Counted from the first letter of the stretch, positions 9,287 to 19,775 are shown. The stretch is 22,895 nt of DNA from Gnomoniopsis sp. IMI 355080 (GCA_027946555.1 JAPEVC010000366.1:1-22895), one strand, 5' to 3'. The notes: generated by a model from the letters alone, not told the origin. Numbers and translations are program-made.

Positions 9287-10491
9287 CTTGTTGTTGATTG
9301 TGTGTGAAGGTTGACAGGACTCAGAGAACTGGTCGCTTCAGGTGCAGGTACAGATTGACGTCGATCTAAAGAGTCAGGCCAAGGTATTCTGGGACGCGAG
9401 CAGTCTGAGACTTGGGCAGTCCGCAGTGCAGGTCGGCTCAATAGGTGGTGAGCAGGAAAGAGTGACTATGGTGAGCGTTCAGAGCCTATTGCGCAACCAG
9501 CGCGCATGGCTTGAGGAGAGTACGAAGATTGCGTGTGAAGCGATCATCAAGAGACTCAGGACAGTAGAGATTCAGGAGATCAAAGAACATGGGCTTTCCC
9601 TTCGGACAACTTAGGGAGAGAAATGACACAGGAAGGAGAAATACCCGGGACTTAGGGAGCGCCGACCAGCAGCAGAGGAACGAGTCAGTTGGCGAGAGGG
9701 TGTGACAGACCACGATCCAGGGTTATGAGTTTGAATTTACGGCAGACTCATAGTAGCCCACTCTAGAAGTAAGGTACAGCTCTCATTCCGAAAACCCATT
9801 CTTTGGTACGGTCGATGGAGTCATGCGTTTTGGTCCTCAAGATCTTCCTGCCGTTTGTTCCGGTAAGCGCGCTCTCTTGGCGCTCAGGGGTTGTCGCTAT
9901 TCAATGCGAGCAACGCTGCAAGTTTATGAGGCTCACACGGAACGACACAAGATCACGAGTTTGGCTCTCTTTCTGCAGCCACCTGGAGATCTTTTGATGC
10001 ACTGACCGGTTAGTATCATAGCCTCGCGATCTCAAAAGGCTGGATTGACCAGTTGTACCTAAGTAGCTGGGGACTCAAGGACCGAGTTACAGGTCTTGAA
10101 GTGGTAACAACATGAAGTTTGAGTGACGATTTCCGAGGTCTCGCGTAGATAATCAGACGCAAAGGGGCTGAAGGTTTTACGGGCATCGAAGCGAGCCTCA
10201 CCAGCTAGGATCATGACTCTTGGTGCACGCTGTGGGACAGCCTGATCCGTTCACCGGTGGCCCCCATCCTAACTTAGAAGCACAACTTATATGCCAAGCT
10301 TTGCATGTGCACTGCGACCAAATACGTACACGATTGGACTGGCAGGAATGGACAAGCTTGAAACCAAAGTCACAAGGCCAAGCACTTAGCTAAATTGTGG
10401 ACTTGTGGATAGGTGGCCAGCCCGTCACGTCGCGACTGGCCGGTCAGACAAGTTCTCAGCCTCGATTTGACAAGTCCCAGCTTGATTTATA

Positions 10492-10513
10492 CCCTGATCA
10501 AGCCCTGATCAAG
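10492..10513 (+). repeat. Tandem duplication of 11-bp CCCTGATCAAG
   Basis: Two perfect head-to-tail copies, each containing the palindrome TTGATCA or TGATCA core. Noncoding and of unknown function. Confidence 0.8.
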
Positions 10514-11097
10514 ACTTTTGACAGCCTCCACTAAATGAAATTCAATATACTCGTGTCCGCGCCTATCGATAGCTCGGCATGCTTTTCAGAATGTTCCAGC
10601 CACCTTGACAATCTTTAGCTTCCGAACATGTTTTTTCGACGAGCAGCCTTCTTGAAGTGATGCAATTCCATGGTTGTCCAAAGACAAAATGGCCTGACCG
10701 CGCAGCATTCTCAATTTGGCTCTTACACAGAAGACTGCAGAGATTATTGCCGGTACCATGGTAATCGGGAAAGTGGGCGCCTGGACAGTCACAACACTCC
10801 AGCCGAATGTTGGTACTGTGGCTTTTGCAAAGGTTTCAAGATCCCGCGTCCCTAGGTTCTGGTACTACCAAGAAAAGAGAGCAATGGGCGCCCGCTGTCT
10901 GTGTCAGAATCCCCGAGCAACAAACCTCTCTGGGGGCACAGATAACGGTCCGTGCCTAGGTATCCCGCCTTATCAGGTTCTAAGAGGCTAGTTGATAGGT
11001 GAATAACGAAGACCTATGTGCCTCACTTGGCAATAATGGCAGTATGCAGGTAGAAAGGGGAGTGAAGGACTCGGTCCATTCACATAAGACGCTTGTC

Positions 11098-11160
11098 TAT
11101 AAATAAAGTTGTCCGTAATCAATGTTTCACCCCTCCATGATTAGGTGAAAGATATATATT
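11098..11160 (+). promoter_or_regulatory. Promoter-like segment with two TATA-like elements
   Basis: TATAAATAAA at 11098-11107 and TATATATT at 11153-11160 precede a pyrimidine-rich stretch (about 11170-11240) and an ATG at 11250. A 7-bp inverted repeat, TTTCACC (11125-11131) and GGTGAAA (11144-11150), lies between the two elements. This resembles a fungal core promoter and leader, but no supported coding gene follows. Function is an inference. Confidence 0.3.
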
Positions 11161-12048
11161 CGGCTTTAGTCGCGTTCTCCCCACTCCACCCCGTTTCGCA
11201 TTCACAGCTCTACATAGCAACATCCCAGTGCCATTCCATTCTAAGAGCAATGCAGACTTTTTGGGTTATGTGCAGGTGGTATCTGTGAGTTAGAGAAATG
11301 TTCGAGAAAGTTCCCCCCCCCCAGCGAGTTAATTCCATTGAATTAGTTGACTCAGGTGGCATCTGTCAACCTCGGATGATTCAATATCCTCGTAACGATC
11401 CACTAGATCAAAGATAACTTTATTATATACAATTCTCCCCCCTTTTACAAACTTTTCATGTGCTTCCAAACTTTTACCACCAATTCAAACTAAATTGAAC
11501 CGGTCCGAGTATGCTATGACAGTACCTACTGTTGGACAGGGCCAATGACCAATTAATAACTACAAATATTCCAAACGCTCGCCTACTATCGGTAGGGTAT
11601 CTTGGGAAGGTAGTCAGTTTATCTTCTTGGCCCCTTTTTTAATTACTTGTTTATTTATCTAGCGTCTAGTTTCTCTTCCTCGAGATCTTACACAAAACAA
11701 GAAGCCCTTTTGCCAGATGAAATGGACTACCTAGGTGAAGTACTTGTGCTTGGAAAGAAGGTACTCTGAGTCGTCTCTGGGAAAAGGTTCTTCGATGCGC
11801 TATTTCAACATCGAATTTGCTCTGTCTTCATCATGTTTGTCTTGCTGGTGATGCCCTGGATTTTATTCTGCTCTGCCAAAGTGGCCACTACTGAAAGTTC
11901 AGTTCCAATTGAAGTACAAGGCATGATGCACGTAAACGCGTTTGTGGTCTCCGATTGTTTAGGTGGGTCCTGGTCGTATTCGTGCGATTTGATGTGTGAT
12001 CTTGGTTATATGCAGTGAGAGAGAGGTGTGAGGGTGAGTGTGGTGAGG

Positions 12049-12104
12049 GTGAGTGAGTGAGTGAGTGAGTGAGTGAGTGAGTGAGTGAGTGAGTGAGTGA
12101 GTGA
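12049..12104 (+). repeat. Tetranucleotide microsatellite (GTGA)14
   Basis: Fourteen perfect GTGA units, flanked on both sides by related GTGAGG/GAGTGTG sequence from about 12015 to 12135. It produces spurious minus-strand frames rich in Ser-Leu-Thr-His repeats. It lies about 420 bp upstream of the S28 peptidase start, so repeat length could affect its promoter or leader. Confidence 0.95.
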
Positions 12105-12525
12105 GAAATTGAGTGTGAGAGAGGTAATGAGAGAGGGGTCAAGGTGGCTGGCTCCTCGCTGAGTTTCTCGGTATTTGCCGAGCTTGCACAGACCCATGCG
12201 CCATGATGCAGTTGCAATTGATGTGCTACGGTGTGCTGCCACCTTCCCCATGCAGCCACACCAAAAGCGTGTGATAGCATCTCACCCGGACAGCAGCGAC
12301 CTTGGTAACTGCTCTGGCTGCTCTGCCAGGTGGGTTTAGCCGCCTGCGTGTCAGATAACAACATTTTCCTTGCAAGTGGTGGTGTCATACAACTTTTGGT
12401 AAGTCTGAACCCTCCTTTTGACTTCAGAGTTCACGCCCCTCATCAACGACACGTCGCCGGGGTGCCATTTGCACCTCCTGCTCGAGTCTCGAGATCCTGC
12501 TGCCCCGCCGAAAAGCCCTCGCAGC

Positions 12526-14267
12526 ATGGCGTGGAAGAGTCTTTGGACGAGCCTTTTGGCCACTGGTGTGGTCGAGGCACTGCAGACCAGGTTCACCATC
12601 AGTGACTTGCAGAATATCGCAGCAAACGCTGCATCTCTCGAGAGCAAATACGGTCGACTATCTGGTATGCAGCCTGGTGATGCCGAGACTGTGGACACGG
12701 ATCCCAGCCTCTTGTATCCCGCCCACAACCTCTCCGTGCCCATTGACCACTTCCACAACGACTCCATCTATGAGCCTCACGTACGTCTTTTCCTGCCTGG
12801 CCTTGGCTATCGTAACTGTTGCTGAAAAGGACCCTCCAGTCAAATAACACATTCAACCTGCGGTACTGGTTCGATGCAACCTATTACCAAGAGGGCGGGC
12901 CGGTCATTGTCCTGCAGGGCGGAGAGACCTCGGGGGTGGACCGCCTGCCGTTCCTTCAGAAGGGCATTGTCAACATCCTCTCAAGAGCCACTGGGGGCCT
13001 CGGAGTCATCCTCGAGCATCGGTACTATGGCACAAGCTTTCCAGGATCCGACCTTAGCACTCAGAGCATGCGGTTCCTGACCACCGATCAAGCCATGGCC
13101 GATATGGTCTATTTTGCAAAGAATATCCAGTTCAAGGGGCTTGAGGATCAGAACCTCACCTCGCCGAATGTTCCGTACATTGCCTACGGCGGAAGCTATG
13201 CTGGTGCTTTCGTGGCGATCCTGCGGAAGGCATACCCGGATGTCTACTGGGGAGCCATCTCGAGCTCAGGCGTCACCGAGGCCATCTATGACTATTGGAA
13301 GTACTATGAAGCGGCGCGAATTTACGCGCCCGGAGATTGCGCCAACTTCACGGCCAGGATTACCAACGTGATCGACAATATCCTGATAGGCAAGGACGGC
13401 ACAGAGTACGTACAGAAGCTCAAGGATGTCTTTGGCCTTGGGAATCTCACCCGCAGTGACGATTTCGCGGCCACCGTGTCAGGGGGTGGCATCAGTGGCT
13501 TACAGAGTACCAATTGGGACCCAGCCTTGAACTCGACAGACTACGGGCAGTACTGTGACATTATCAGCAACAGCAGCATCGTCTACAGTGCCACGGAGGC
13601 TAAGCGGGACGACGTCGTCGACCTCCTGAATATGGCCGGATATGCGAATGAGGTTGACATACTGGCCACACCTGTGCTGAACTTCATCGGCTACACGAAC
13701 GACAGCAAGGTCAGTAGCTGCCAGGGACAGTCACAGGACTCATGCTTCACCAACTTCAACGAGACGTACTACAAGCAAGACGACATCAGCCAAGTGTGGC
13801 GCTCTTGGCCTTACCAATACTGCTTCGAATGGGGGTATTTACAGACAGGCTCAGGAGTGCCTGAGGACCAACTGCCTTTGATATCACGTCTGGTGGACGT
13901 CAACTTCACGTCGACAATATGTAAGGCCGCTTTTAACATTACGGAGCCGTCGCAAGTAGAGCGCATCAACCGGTGGGGCGGATTCAACTTTTCATATCCA
14001 CGGCTGGCAATCGTTGACGGCGAGCACGATCCATGGCGCCAGGCAACGCCGCATGCAATCGGGCTGCCTGAACGGAAGTCAACAACGGATGAGCCTTTCC
14101 ATCTCATCCCTGCGGCTGTGCACCACTGGGATGAGAATGGCTTATTCCCCAATGAGACAACAGCCACTCTCCCGCCACAAACGATCAAGGATGTACAGGC
14201 AGAGGAGGTTGCGTTTGTGCAGGCTTGGATGGAGGAGTGGAAGCAGGCAAAGAGTATGGCTGGATAA
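12526..14267 (+). CDS. Serine carboxypeptidase S28 family (prolyl carboxypeptidase/DPP2-like), secreted
   Basis: S28 enzymes cleave peptides next to proline, acting as carboxy- or dipeptidyl-peptidases in vacuoles, lysosomes or outside the cell. Exons 12526-12780 and 12840-14267 encode 560 residues; the 59-nt intron (GTACGT to CCAG) keeps phase 0. Residues 1-20 form a signal peptide ending near EALQ. The N-terminal part reads into HNLSVPIDHF, the usual start of the S28 catalytic domain, followed by RYWF, GGPV, LEHRYYG and GGSYAGA. The probable triad is Ser204 in GGSYAG, Asp482 in EHDPWR and a histidine of VHHW (513 or 514). There are multiple NXS/T sites, no transmembrane segment besides the signal peptide, and no GPI-like tail. 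The start gives a clean signal peptide; the frame is open further upstream without support. The family is secure, while the substrate and location (vacuolar or extracellular) are inferred. Confidence 0.93.
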
Positions 14268-15194
14268 CAGCCTCGTGGATGGAAGGACATGTACTAACTT
14301 TTCTGCAGGTCACATAAACCATGATGCATATGAGGATTTATTGGAACTTTAGTTGGATACTGGACACATTGGTCATCATGTTACAGATGAGAGGGTGTAT
14401 GAGCTGAAATGTATTGCTAGTGGTGACGGAGCATCGAGAAGGGTTGTGGAGAACCCAGAAGAGATATCAGCCCAGACGAGAAGCAAATGGGGACTGTAAA
14501 TAGAAACTGATGTCTTAACTCATGTCATGTGCTTGTGCACTGACAATTGTGTTGTTTCCCTTACTGAAGGCATCTGGTGAAATTGCAATAAGCGGCAGCT
14601 TAAAGGAGACGAGGAAGAGGAGGAGGGGGGTGGGTTTGAGATGCGCATCCATGGCCCTAACAGGGGCAAGTTGTAGGTGGTCCAAGCTCCCTAAATCTAC
14701 CAGTGATAGGTACGGAATACTGTACCGCTGCACTATATACAGAGGTAGTAGGTACCCATCCACGGTACCTAGCGAATCCTTGGCGCGACTTGAGTTGGGG
14801 TGGACGCGATAGCGCAGAGCAAGCAACCTTGCGCCTACGCTTGCACGCAGGGCGAGCGGGCAGCAAAAAAAAGCACCGTTGCAAATTGTCACCTCTGCCA
14901 TTGATATTTACCTTTCACATCCACATCCCCATCCACACACACCACATCAACCACGCTGACACCCGAGAATCAATCCGTTGGACCTTTCGACTTGTCCTGT
15001 CCGAGCTTATACATCTCGAACCCTGTTCCAAAGTTTCTCTATATCTCTGCAGGCCCCGCCGAGGGGGCAGAGTGCCAGCCGATCCTCCCTCCTCCCTCCC
15101 TGCCTCTAATCTGCGTCTGCGACCGCAAGCCCGTCTCCATCTGTCCATCGTTGTTTTCTGTTGTCGCAGCACTACATCAACGAGCTCCAGCACA
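14268..15194. other. Intergenic region and long ATG-free SFH1/SNF5 leader
   Basis: 14268 to about 14640 is the 3' flank of the peptidase gene. From 14654 to 15194 there is no ATG on the plus strand (541 nt). A TATA-like CTATATAC occurs near 14732-14739, and pyrimidine-rich sequence from about 14890 leads to the SFH1 start. Acceptor-like pyrimidine-AG sites (for example CTCTGCAG near 15051 and GTTGTCGCAG near 15169) mean a leader intron is possible. Confidence 0.55.
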
Positions 15195-17081
15195 ATGGCG
15201 TCTGGAAAGGAGGAGCCCCAGGCCTTCTTCTCAACTTACGCGCCTCGCCTGCGCACCTACAACAACTCCCTTCTCACCGCAGTCCTACCCTCGTCCCAGC
15301 CCGCTGGGCCCCTCTCTCGCACCACAAAACGCGGCACCACCATCATCAATTATGCCGAGGATGGCTACGATATCGAGGCTTCTGACTCGGACGACCGACG
15401 CCGTCCCACAGGCCTGCGCAGCTTGCGACGCGAAGACAGCTCCAACAAGGTCGACGTGAGCGACAAGGTCAACAAGGAAACCTCACAACCCGTGGACATG
15501 CCCGGCATCTACCGCGACTGGATGAACAAATCAAAGCAGGGCCTCTCCGATACCCAGAACTACGCTCAGGCCGCTCTTCCTCTCACCCTCATTCCCATTC
15601 GCATCGACCTCGACATTCCAGCCTGGATCCCCCAGCCACAACATCCCCTCCCCCCTCAAAACCTGCCCGGCACCGACTATAACGCGCCGCAGTACAGGAT
15701 GGGCGAAATGACTCTTCCCTACAAGCTCAAGGACACTTTCTTGTGGAATCTGCACGAAACCCTCATCACGACAGACCAGTTCGCTACCACCCTCGTCCAG
15801 GACCTTGACCTGCCTCCCTCCTACCGACCACAATTCGTCGTCGAGATCAGCAAGCAGATTCGAACACAGCTCGAAGAGTATGCTGGCGTCGCCTTACACC
15901 CTCTGTTCCACTCTCACACAACTTCCACCGAGCCCGCTCCCCGACAGAACGGCTCGAGCATACCTGCGACGCCCCTACCGCCCGCTTCCACCTACAACGG
16001 TGTCGATACTCCTGCGCGAACCGTCCTGTCTCACGTACCTGCGACACCCTCGAGGCTCTCCATCTCCACGCCTGGCCCAACTGCCACCTCGGCTCCAGTC
16101 ACCGAGCCTGCGGCCGAGGTCACTGCGACTGCCGAGCACGTCTCAGCCGACTCGGACGACTTGAACCCAGACGACACCTACCGCTGCATCATCAACCTGA
16201 CCATCAATCTCGGCAACCAATTATACTCGGACAAGTTCGAATGGTCACTCCTGCACCCATCAGGAACAGCCGAGGCCTTCTCGAAGCAAACGTGCGCCGA
16301 TCTCGGTCTCACAGGTGAATGGGTCCCTGCCATGACACACGCCATCTATGAGGCTACTCTACGGCTGAAGAAGGAAGCATGTGAGTCTGGTGGCGTGATC
16401 TCGGGCTGGGTCGGCGCGAGCGCCATGAATGTCGGCGATTTTCCCAACGATGCAGCCATTACCGCTCATGGGGAGCGCGCCGGCTGGCGCTACGACCCGG
16501 AACACCTCGCGGACGAGTGGGAGCCCAAGATCGAACTCCTTAGCAAGGAGGAAATCGAAAAGCGCGAGGGTGATCGTGAGCGGCAGATCAGGCGCTTGCG
16601 GAGAGAGACAGCGCGCTTCTCCAGCAACACGGGCATGGTCGGTGGTGTGCCCACGGGCTTTGGCTTTGCTGGCTTGATCGAGCAGGAGGAAGAGCGCATG
16701 GGTCGCGGCGAGCGGAGCAAGAAGAAGCGCAGGTTCAGGAGTTTATCTCCGGTGGCGCGGGCAAGCACGCCGGGCGGAAGATTCACCCCTGATGTCGGGG
16801 GAGGCTACGGTGGTGGTGGCACGCTGACCGATAATGAGCGCTTCAGCTGGCGTTGTGCCCACTGTCACATCTGGGGCACGAGTGTCTGGGCTGTTCGTGA
16901 TGGGCCTCATGGACCAAGGGTGAGTTTTTTTTTTCTTGTCCCCCCGATCAAACTTGCCCAGCCTATTGTTAACGGTGTATTACAGTCATTATGCAATAAT
17001 TGCGGCTTCATATATGAACGGGATCGCAAGCTGCCCAAATGGACTAAGAACCTGCATTATAAAGATCTGAGGGTTGCATAG
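15195..17081 (+). CDS. sfh1: SNF5/SFH1-type subunit of SWI/SNF or RSC chromatin remodelling complex
   Basis: This is the SNF5/INI1-family subunit that helps ATP-dependent remodellers engage the nucleosome. Exons 15195-16919 and 16986-17081 encode 606 residues. The conserved N-terminal segment (FFSTYAPRLRTYNN, then KRGTTIINYAEDG) is followed by the SNF5 domain: its first half is at about 130-245 (LPLTLIPIRIDLDIP, LWNLHETLITTDQFA, QIRTQLEEYAG) and its second at about 330-400 (CIINLTINLGNQLYSDKFEW). A Pro/Ser/Thr-rich linker (about 247-328) separates the halves. A charged, probably coiled segment (455-485) and a basic patch (505-515) precede a GATA-like zinc finger, Cys554, Cys557, Cys578 and Cys581, spaced C-X2-C-X20-C-X2-C. 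The intron interrupts the finger. The start in CACAATGGCG is the first ATG for 541 bases. I favour the RSC subunit Sfh1 because of the C-terminal finger and N-terminus; assignment to SWI/SNF is less likely. Confidence 0.9.
   Translation: MASGKEEPQAFFSTYAPRLRTYNNSLLTAVLPSSQPAGPLSRTTKRGTTIINYAEDGYDIEASDSDDRRRPTGLRSLRREDSSNKVDVSDKVNKETSQPVDMPGIYRDWMNKSKQGLSDTQNYAQAALPLTLIPIRIDLDIPAWIPQPQHPLPPQNLPGTDYNAPQYRMGEMTLPYKLKDTFLWNLHETLITTDQFATTLVQDLDLPPSYRPQFVVEISKQIRTQLEEYAGVALHPLFHSHTTSTEPAPRQNGSSIPATPLPPASTYNGVDTPARTVLSHVPATPSRLSISTPGPTATSAPVTEPAAEVTATAEHVSADSDDLNPDDTYRCIINLTINLGNQLYSDKFEWSLLHPSGTAEAFSKQTCADLGLTGEWVPAMTHAIYEATLRLKKEACESGGVISGWVGASAMNVGDFPNDAAITAHGERAGWRYDPEHLADEWEPKIELLSKEEIEKREGDRERQIRRLRRETARFSSNTGMVGGVPTGFGFAGLIEQEEERMGRGERSKKKRRFRSLSPVARASTPGGRFTPDVGGGYGGGGTLTDNERFSWRCAHCHIWGTSVWAVRDGPHGPRVSFFFLVPPIKLAQPIVNGVLQSLCNNCGFIYERDRKLPKWTKNLHYKDLRVA
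16920..16985 (+). other. 66-nt stop-free, in-frame intron inside the SFH1 zinc finger
   Basis: Donor GTGAGT at 16920-16925 and acceptor TTACAG ending 16985, with TTAAC (16969-16973) as a possible branch point. The intron is 66 nt (22 codons), lies in phase 0 and has no in-frame stop. Removal restores a normal C-X20-C spacing between the two Cys pairs of the finger; retention would give X42. Confidence 0.85.
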
Positions 17082-17785
17082 TTTGCAGCCTGAGTTGAGT
17101 GTGCTTGCAGTGGAGGTCCTGCTGATGAAAAGAGTCGCAGCTCCGAGATTCATCTGCATTTTCGCTTTGGGAAGACTAGGCGTTTATATCTATTGGGAAC
17201 TGCTTCTCGGTAGGCATGTATATCCCAAATTGTCTTGAGGCCTTTTGATGGCCTGGATTTGAAGCATGGCGTACTACGCCCTATTCAACTTTGAAGATGT
17301 CTTTGGCAATACCCAATCAAACGTACAGGCTTTGATTCGCATGTCATCATGGTTATGGGCCGGCTCGACTATATATACCCACTTATATAGGCCTCTGCGT
17401 CGTTGCTTCTAAAGTGGGCCAATTCTTGCCTACCAGGCAGGATACAGTGTCTGCTGGGCTGTTGCACCGTTGGGCGGGGGCCACTAGGCCGTGGATCGAG
17501 CGTGCATAGTGATTATGCAAGCACATACTTTGGTGTGCTCCGACACCCGCATGAGAACCAGTTCACTGCTCACAAGTGATCTTTGCTTCGAATATTATGA
17601 ATATCATAGTCAACCGTTAGCCTACATGGCCAAGTCCCCCACAGATTTTGGCCCTACTGAATGGTACCACATTGAAGAGATATGATTTACTTCCCGGGAA
17701 GAACAATAGGTTATAGGTTGAATCAGTCATGGTCTCATATCTATGTTTCTACGTATTACTGTAATCTCGTGGACGTTCACCATGG
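17082..17785. other. Convergent intergenic region (SFH1 and ferric reductase 3' flanks)
   Basis: About 700 bp between two convergent genes. It should contain both 3' untranslated regions. Short open frames (17491-17685 and 17743-17946) carry no motif. Nothing else is evident. Confidence 0.6.
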
Positions 17786-19775
17786 TTACCACCCAAAAAC
17801 CTCAGAGTATAGATAGACCTCCTTCGCGCCCGGGCCGGATTTCAATATCCTCAGTTCAGCCTCAGCAGCCTCATTCCGAACGGCCTGAAGGACAGAGGAT
17901 GGCCCACACACGGCCATGCCAACCGACGCACTACTCTCCAGGGTAAACTCGCGGACGATTGCCGATAGATCAGGCCGACCTGTCAAGACCCTAAGTCCAA
18001 GGTCCATTCCAGACTCTGGCGTCTCGATCTTGCCATCATCCGAACCCGAGGAGCGTTTTGCGTCTAATCTGGCAGACTCGGCTTCGGATGTGAGATATAC
18101 AATCACCTCCACAACCCCTTGGGGCATCTCCAACATCTGAGTGTGCAGGAATTCGGTCAAAGCTGCCTCGTACCACTGTACCATGCTGACGTCCCGCGTC
18201 GCTATTACTACCGTCATCTTCTTGGGCGGCACCACCTTCACACCATCCGACTGCGAGACGCGTGCCGCGGCAGCAATCCACTCCATGACGAAGGGCAGTG
18301 AGAAGCCCGCGCCGGAGCCGCAAGCCACCACCAGTGCGCGGTCGTACTCGGTCAACGGGCGGCCGTGCAAGCCACCATAGGCACCCTCCAGCAACACTGG
18401 CATCGTGACCCTCCCGCCAGCCTTCGCAGCGGCTGCTTCGAGACGACCGGTGAAACCGCCGCGGGGCTTCACGTAGAAAGTCATGACCGATTTAGGCTCG
18501 CCAATGAGTTTGTCGCTGTCTGGCAGGCTGCAGATGGTGAAGGGGTGTGCTGTAAGGGCATGGGCGCCGACCGATAGGAATCGCAGGAACATGTGCTGTC
18601 CGGGCTTCCACAGGGTAAAGGGACCCACGGGGATGTCTACGCGGAGACAGTGGTCGGACACGGATGTAATTGTCGCTCGGCGGCGAATGCCGTGATCAAA
18701 GTAGGTCTTCATCTGTGAGTAACTCCATGAAGCGGCGTATAGGCAGCCGGCGACAATGAAGTAATCTACCGAGGTGAGCGTGAAGTCGCAGTGAATGAGC
18801 ATGAAGACCATGAAGACAATGGCCATAAGGTAATGAGTTGCTTTGAAGAACTCGTAACAGAGGTTCCTATATGTTTTTAGACGAGGTTAGGTCATATCCA
18901 TTGCTTTTCGGCGTCCTTCGTGCCGGGGAGTGATTGAAAGGTAAACTATCAAGTAAAATAAACTAACCTGAGCTTCGGAATAGACATGAATGTCAGATAG
19001 GCTTGGGCCAGCAGCGCAATGACACCGGTCCAGTAGTACGACATGGTGTTCCACATCTCGGCCGACATATTCTGGGATTTGTTGTACACGATGAAGGGGA
19101 ATGTGTGTAGCAGTGCCAGCACCAAAATGGCCCACGCCAGCCAGGTGTGGAACACCATCAGCTTCTCGTGGCTGACGCCCGTTAGCGACGCGATCATATT
19201 CGCCTTGGTGGCGAACATGATTAAGAATGGGATCGAAGCGAGGGCCAGCCACCCACTCCGGGTCGCCAGGGGCGGCGAGTCACCAAACGCGGCGGTGGTT
19301 GGCCAGTAGTATGGCTGAGGCGCCAGCACCATCAGGGTGAAGAAGGTGAAGCCGGCGCCTAGGAGTAGCATGACACCAATGGTAGGGGTCTGCCATCGCA
19401 AAAGCTTGACTTCATATCGTCGGTAGGCCCAGAATCGGAAAACGGCCACTGTCTTGTGCCACGAGGCTCGTGCTCTCACGGCGGCTGGGGTATATCTGAG
19501 AGCCCAGAAGCCGGAGATGCAGAAGAAGAGCGTGATGAGGAAGAAGTAGACGGTTCCGCGGCCGTACACCAGATCTGCTACGTACCTAGAGGTCCACTGT
19601 CAGGCGGATGGATCGATTGTGTGTGTGTAGATGTGTAGGAGGCTATGCGGAGAGTGGCTTACCAGTTCCGAAAGAGGACCGACTTGTATGCACATTGCTC
19701 CGGCGTCAAAGTGCACTCGCCGGGGTCGCGCGAGGAGTACGCCATCAGCGGATAGGTAAGCCATGGGAGACCCAT
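17786..19775 (-). CDS. FRE-type ferric-chelate/metal reductase (flavocytochrome), three exons
   Basis: The protein moves electrons from cytosolic NADPH through FAD and two hemes to reduce Fe(III) or Cu(II) at the cell surface before uptake. Exons on the minus strand are 19775-19663, 19585-18968 and 18866-17786, giving 603 residues; introns are 77 and 101 nt with donors GTAAGC and GTTAGT and with CTGAC and CTAAC branch points. Several hydrophobic helices lie between about 45 and 300. The heme ligands are two pairs with the expected 13-residue spacing, His184/His198 and His255/His269. The FAD-binding motif HPFTICS begins at 351, the NADPH-binding CGSGAGF at 426-432, and CGPSSV and the terminal YLYSEVFGW complete the reductase domain. 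A Ser/Asp-rich insert (SSGSDDGK region) interrupts the C-terminal part. The usual EGPYG motif reads EGAYG (404-408). The N-terminus (MGLPWL start, CTLTPEQCAYK) has no clear signal peptide. Confidence 0.92.

Larger units (their letters stand above)
9287..12525. other. Long intergenic region between lectin and S28 peptidase genes
   Basis: About 3.2 kb with no convincing gene. 9287-9720 is purine-rich on the plus strand, meaning pyrimidine-rich on the lectin sense strand, as expected for its leader or promoter. Two 11-bp tandem copies of CCCTGATCAAG lie at 10492-10513. A promoter-like segment at 11098-11290 has no clear gene behind it. A GTGA microsatellite lies at 12049-12104. The final several hundred bases should contain the S28 peptidase promoter and leader. 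Open frames at 9342-9614, 10586-10991 and 11833-12388 show no motifs. Confidence 0.55.

Noticed and set aside
9342..9614. 90-codon plus-strand open frame beside the lectin gene
   Set aside because: It has no ATG until well inside it and no motif. It is antisense to the pyrimidine-rich leader of the lectin gene, which explains its purine-rich, stop-poor composition.
11888..12388. Minus-strand frames with Ser-Leu-Thr-His repeats
   Set aside because: They are direct translations of the (GTGA)14 microsatellite and its flanks, not a repeat protein.
12418..12525. Upstream extension of the S28 peptidase frame
   Set aside because: There is no ATG start in this extension, and the ATG at 12526 gives a clean signal peptide.
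14703..15194. 164-codon N-terminal extension of the SFH1 frame
   Set aside because: The frame is open, but it contains no ATG and no resemblance to the family. The conserved N-terminus begins at 15195.
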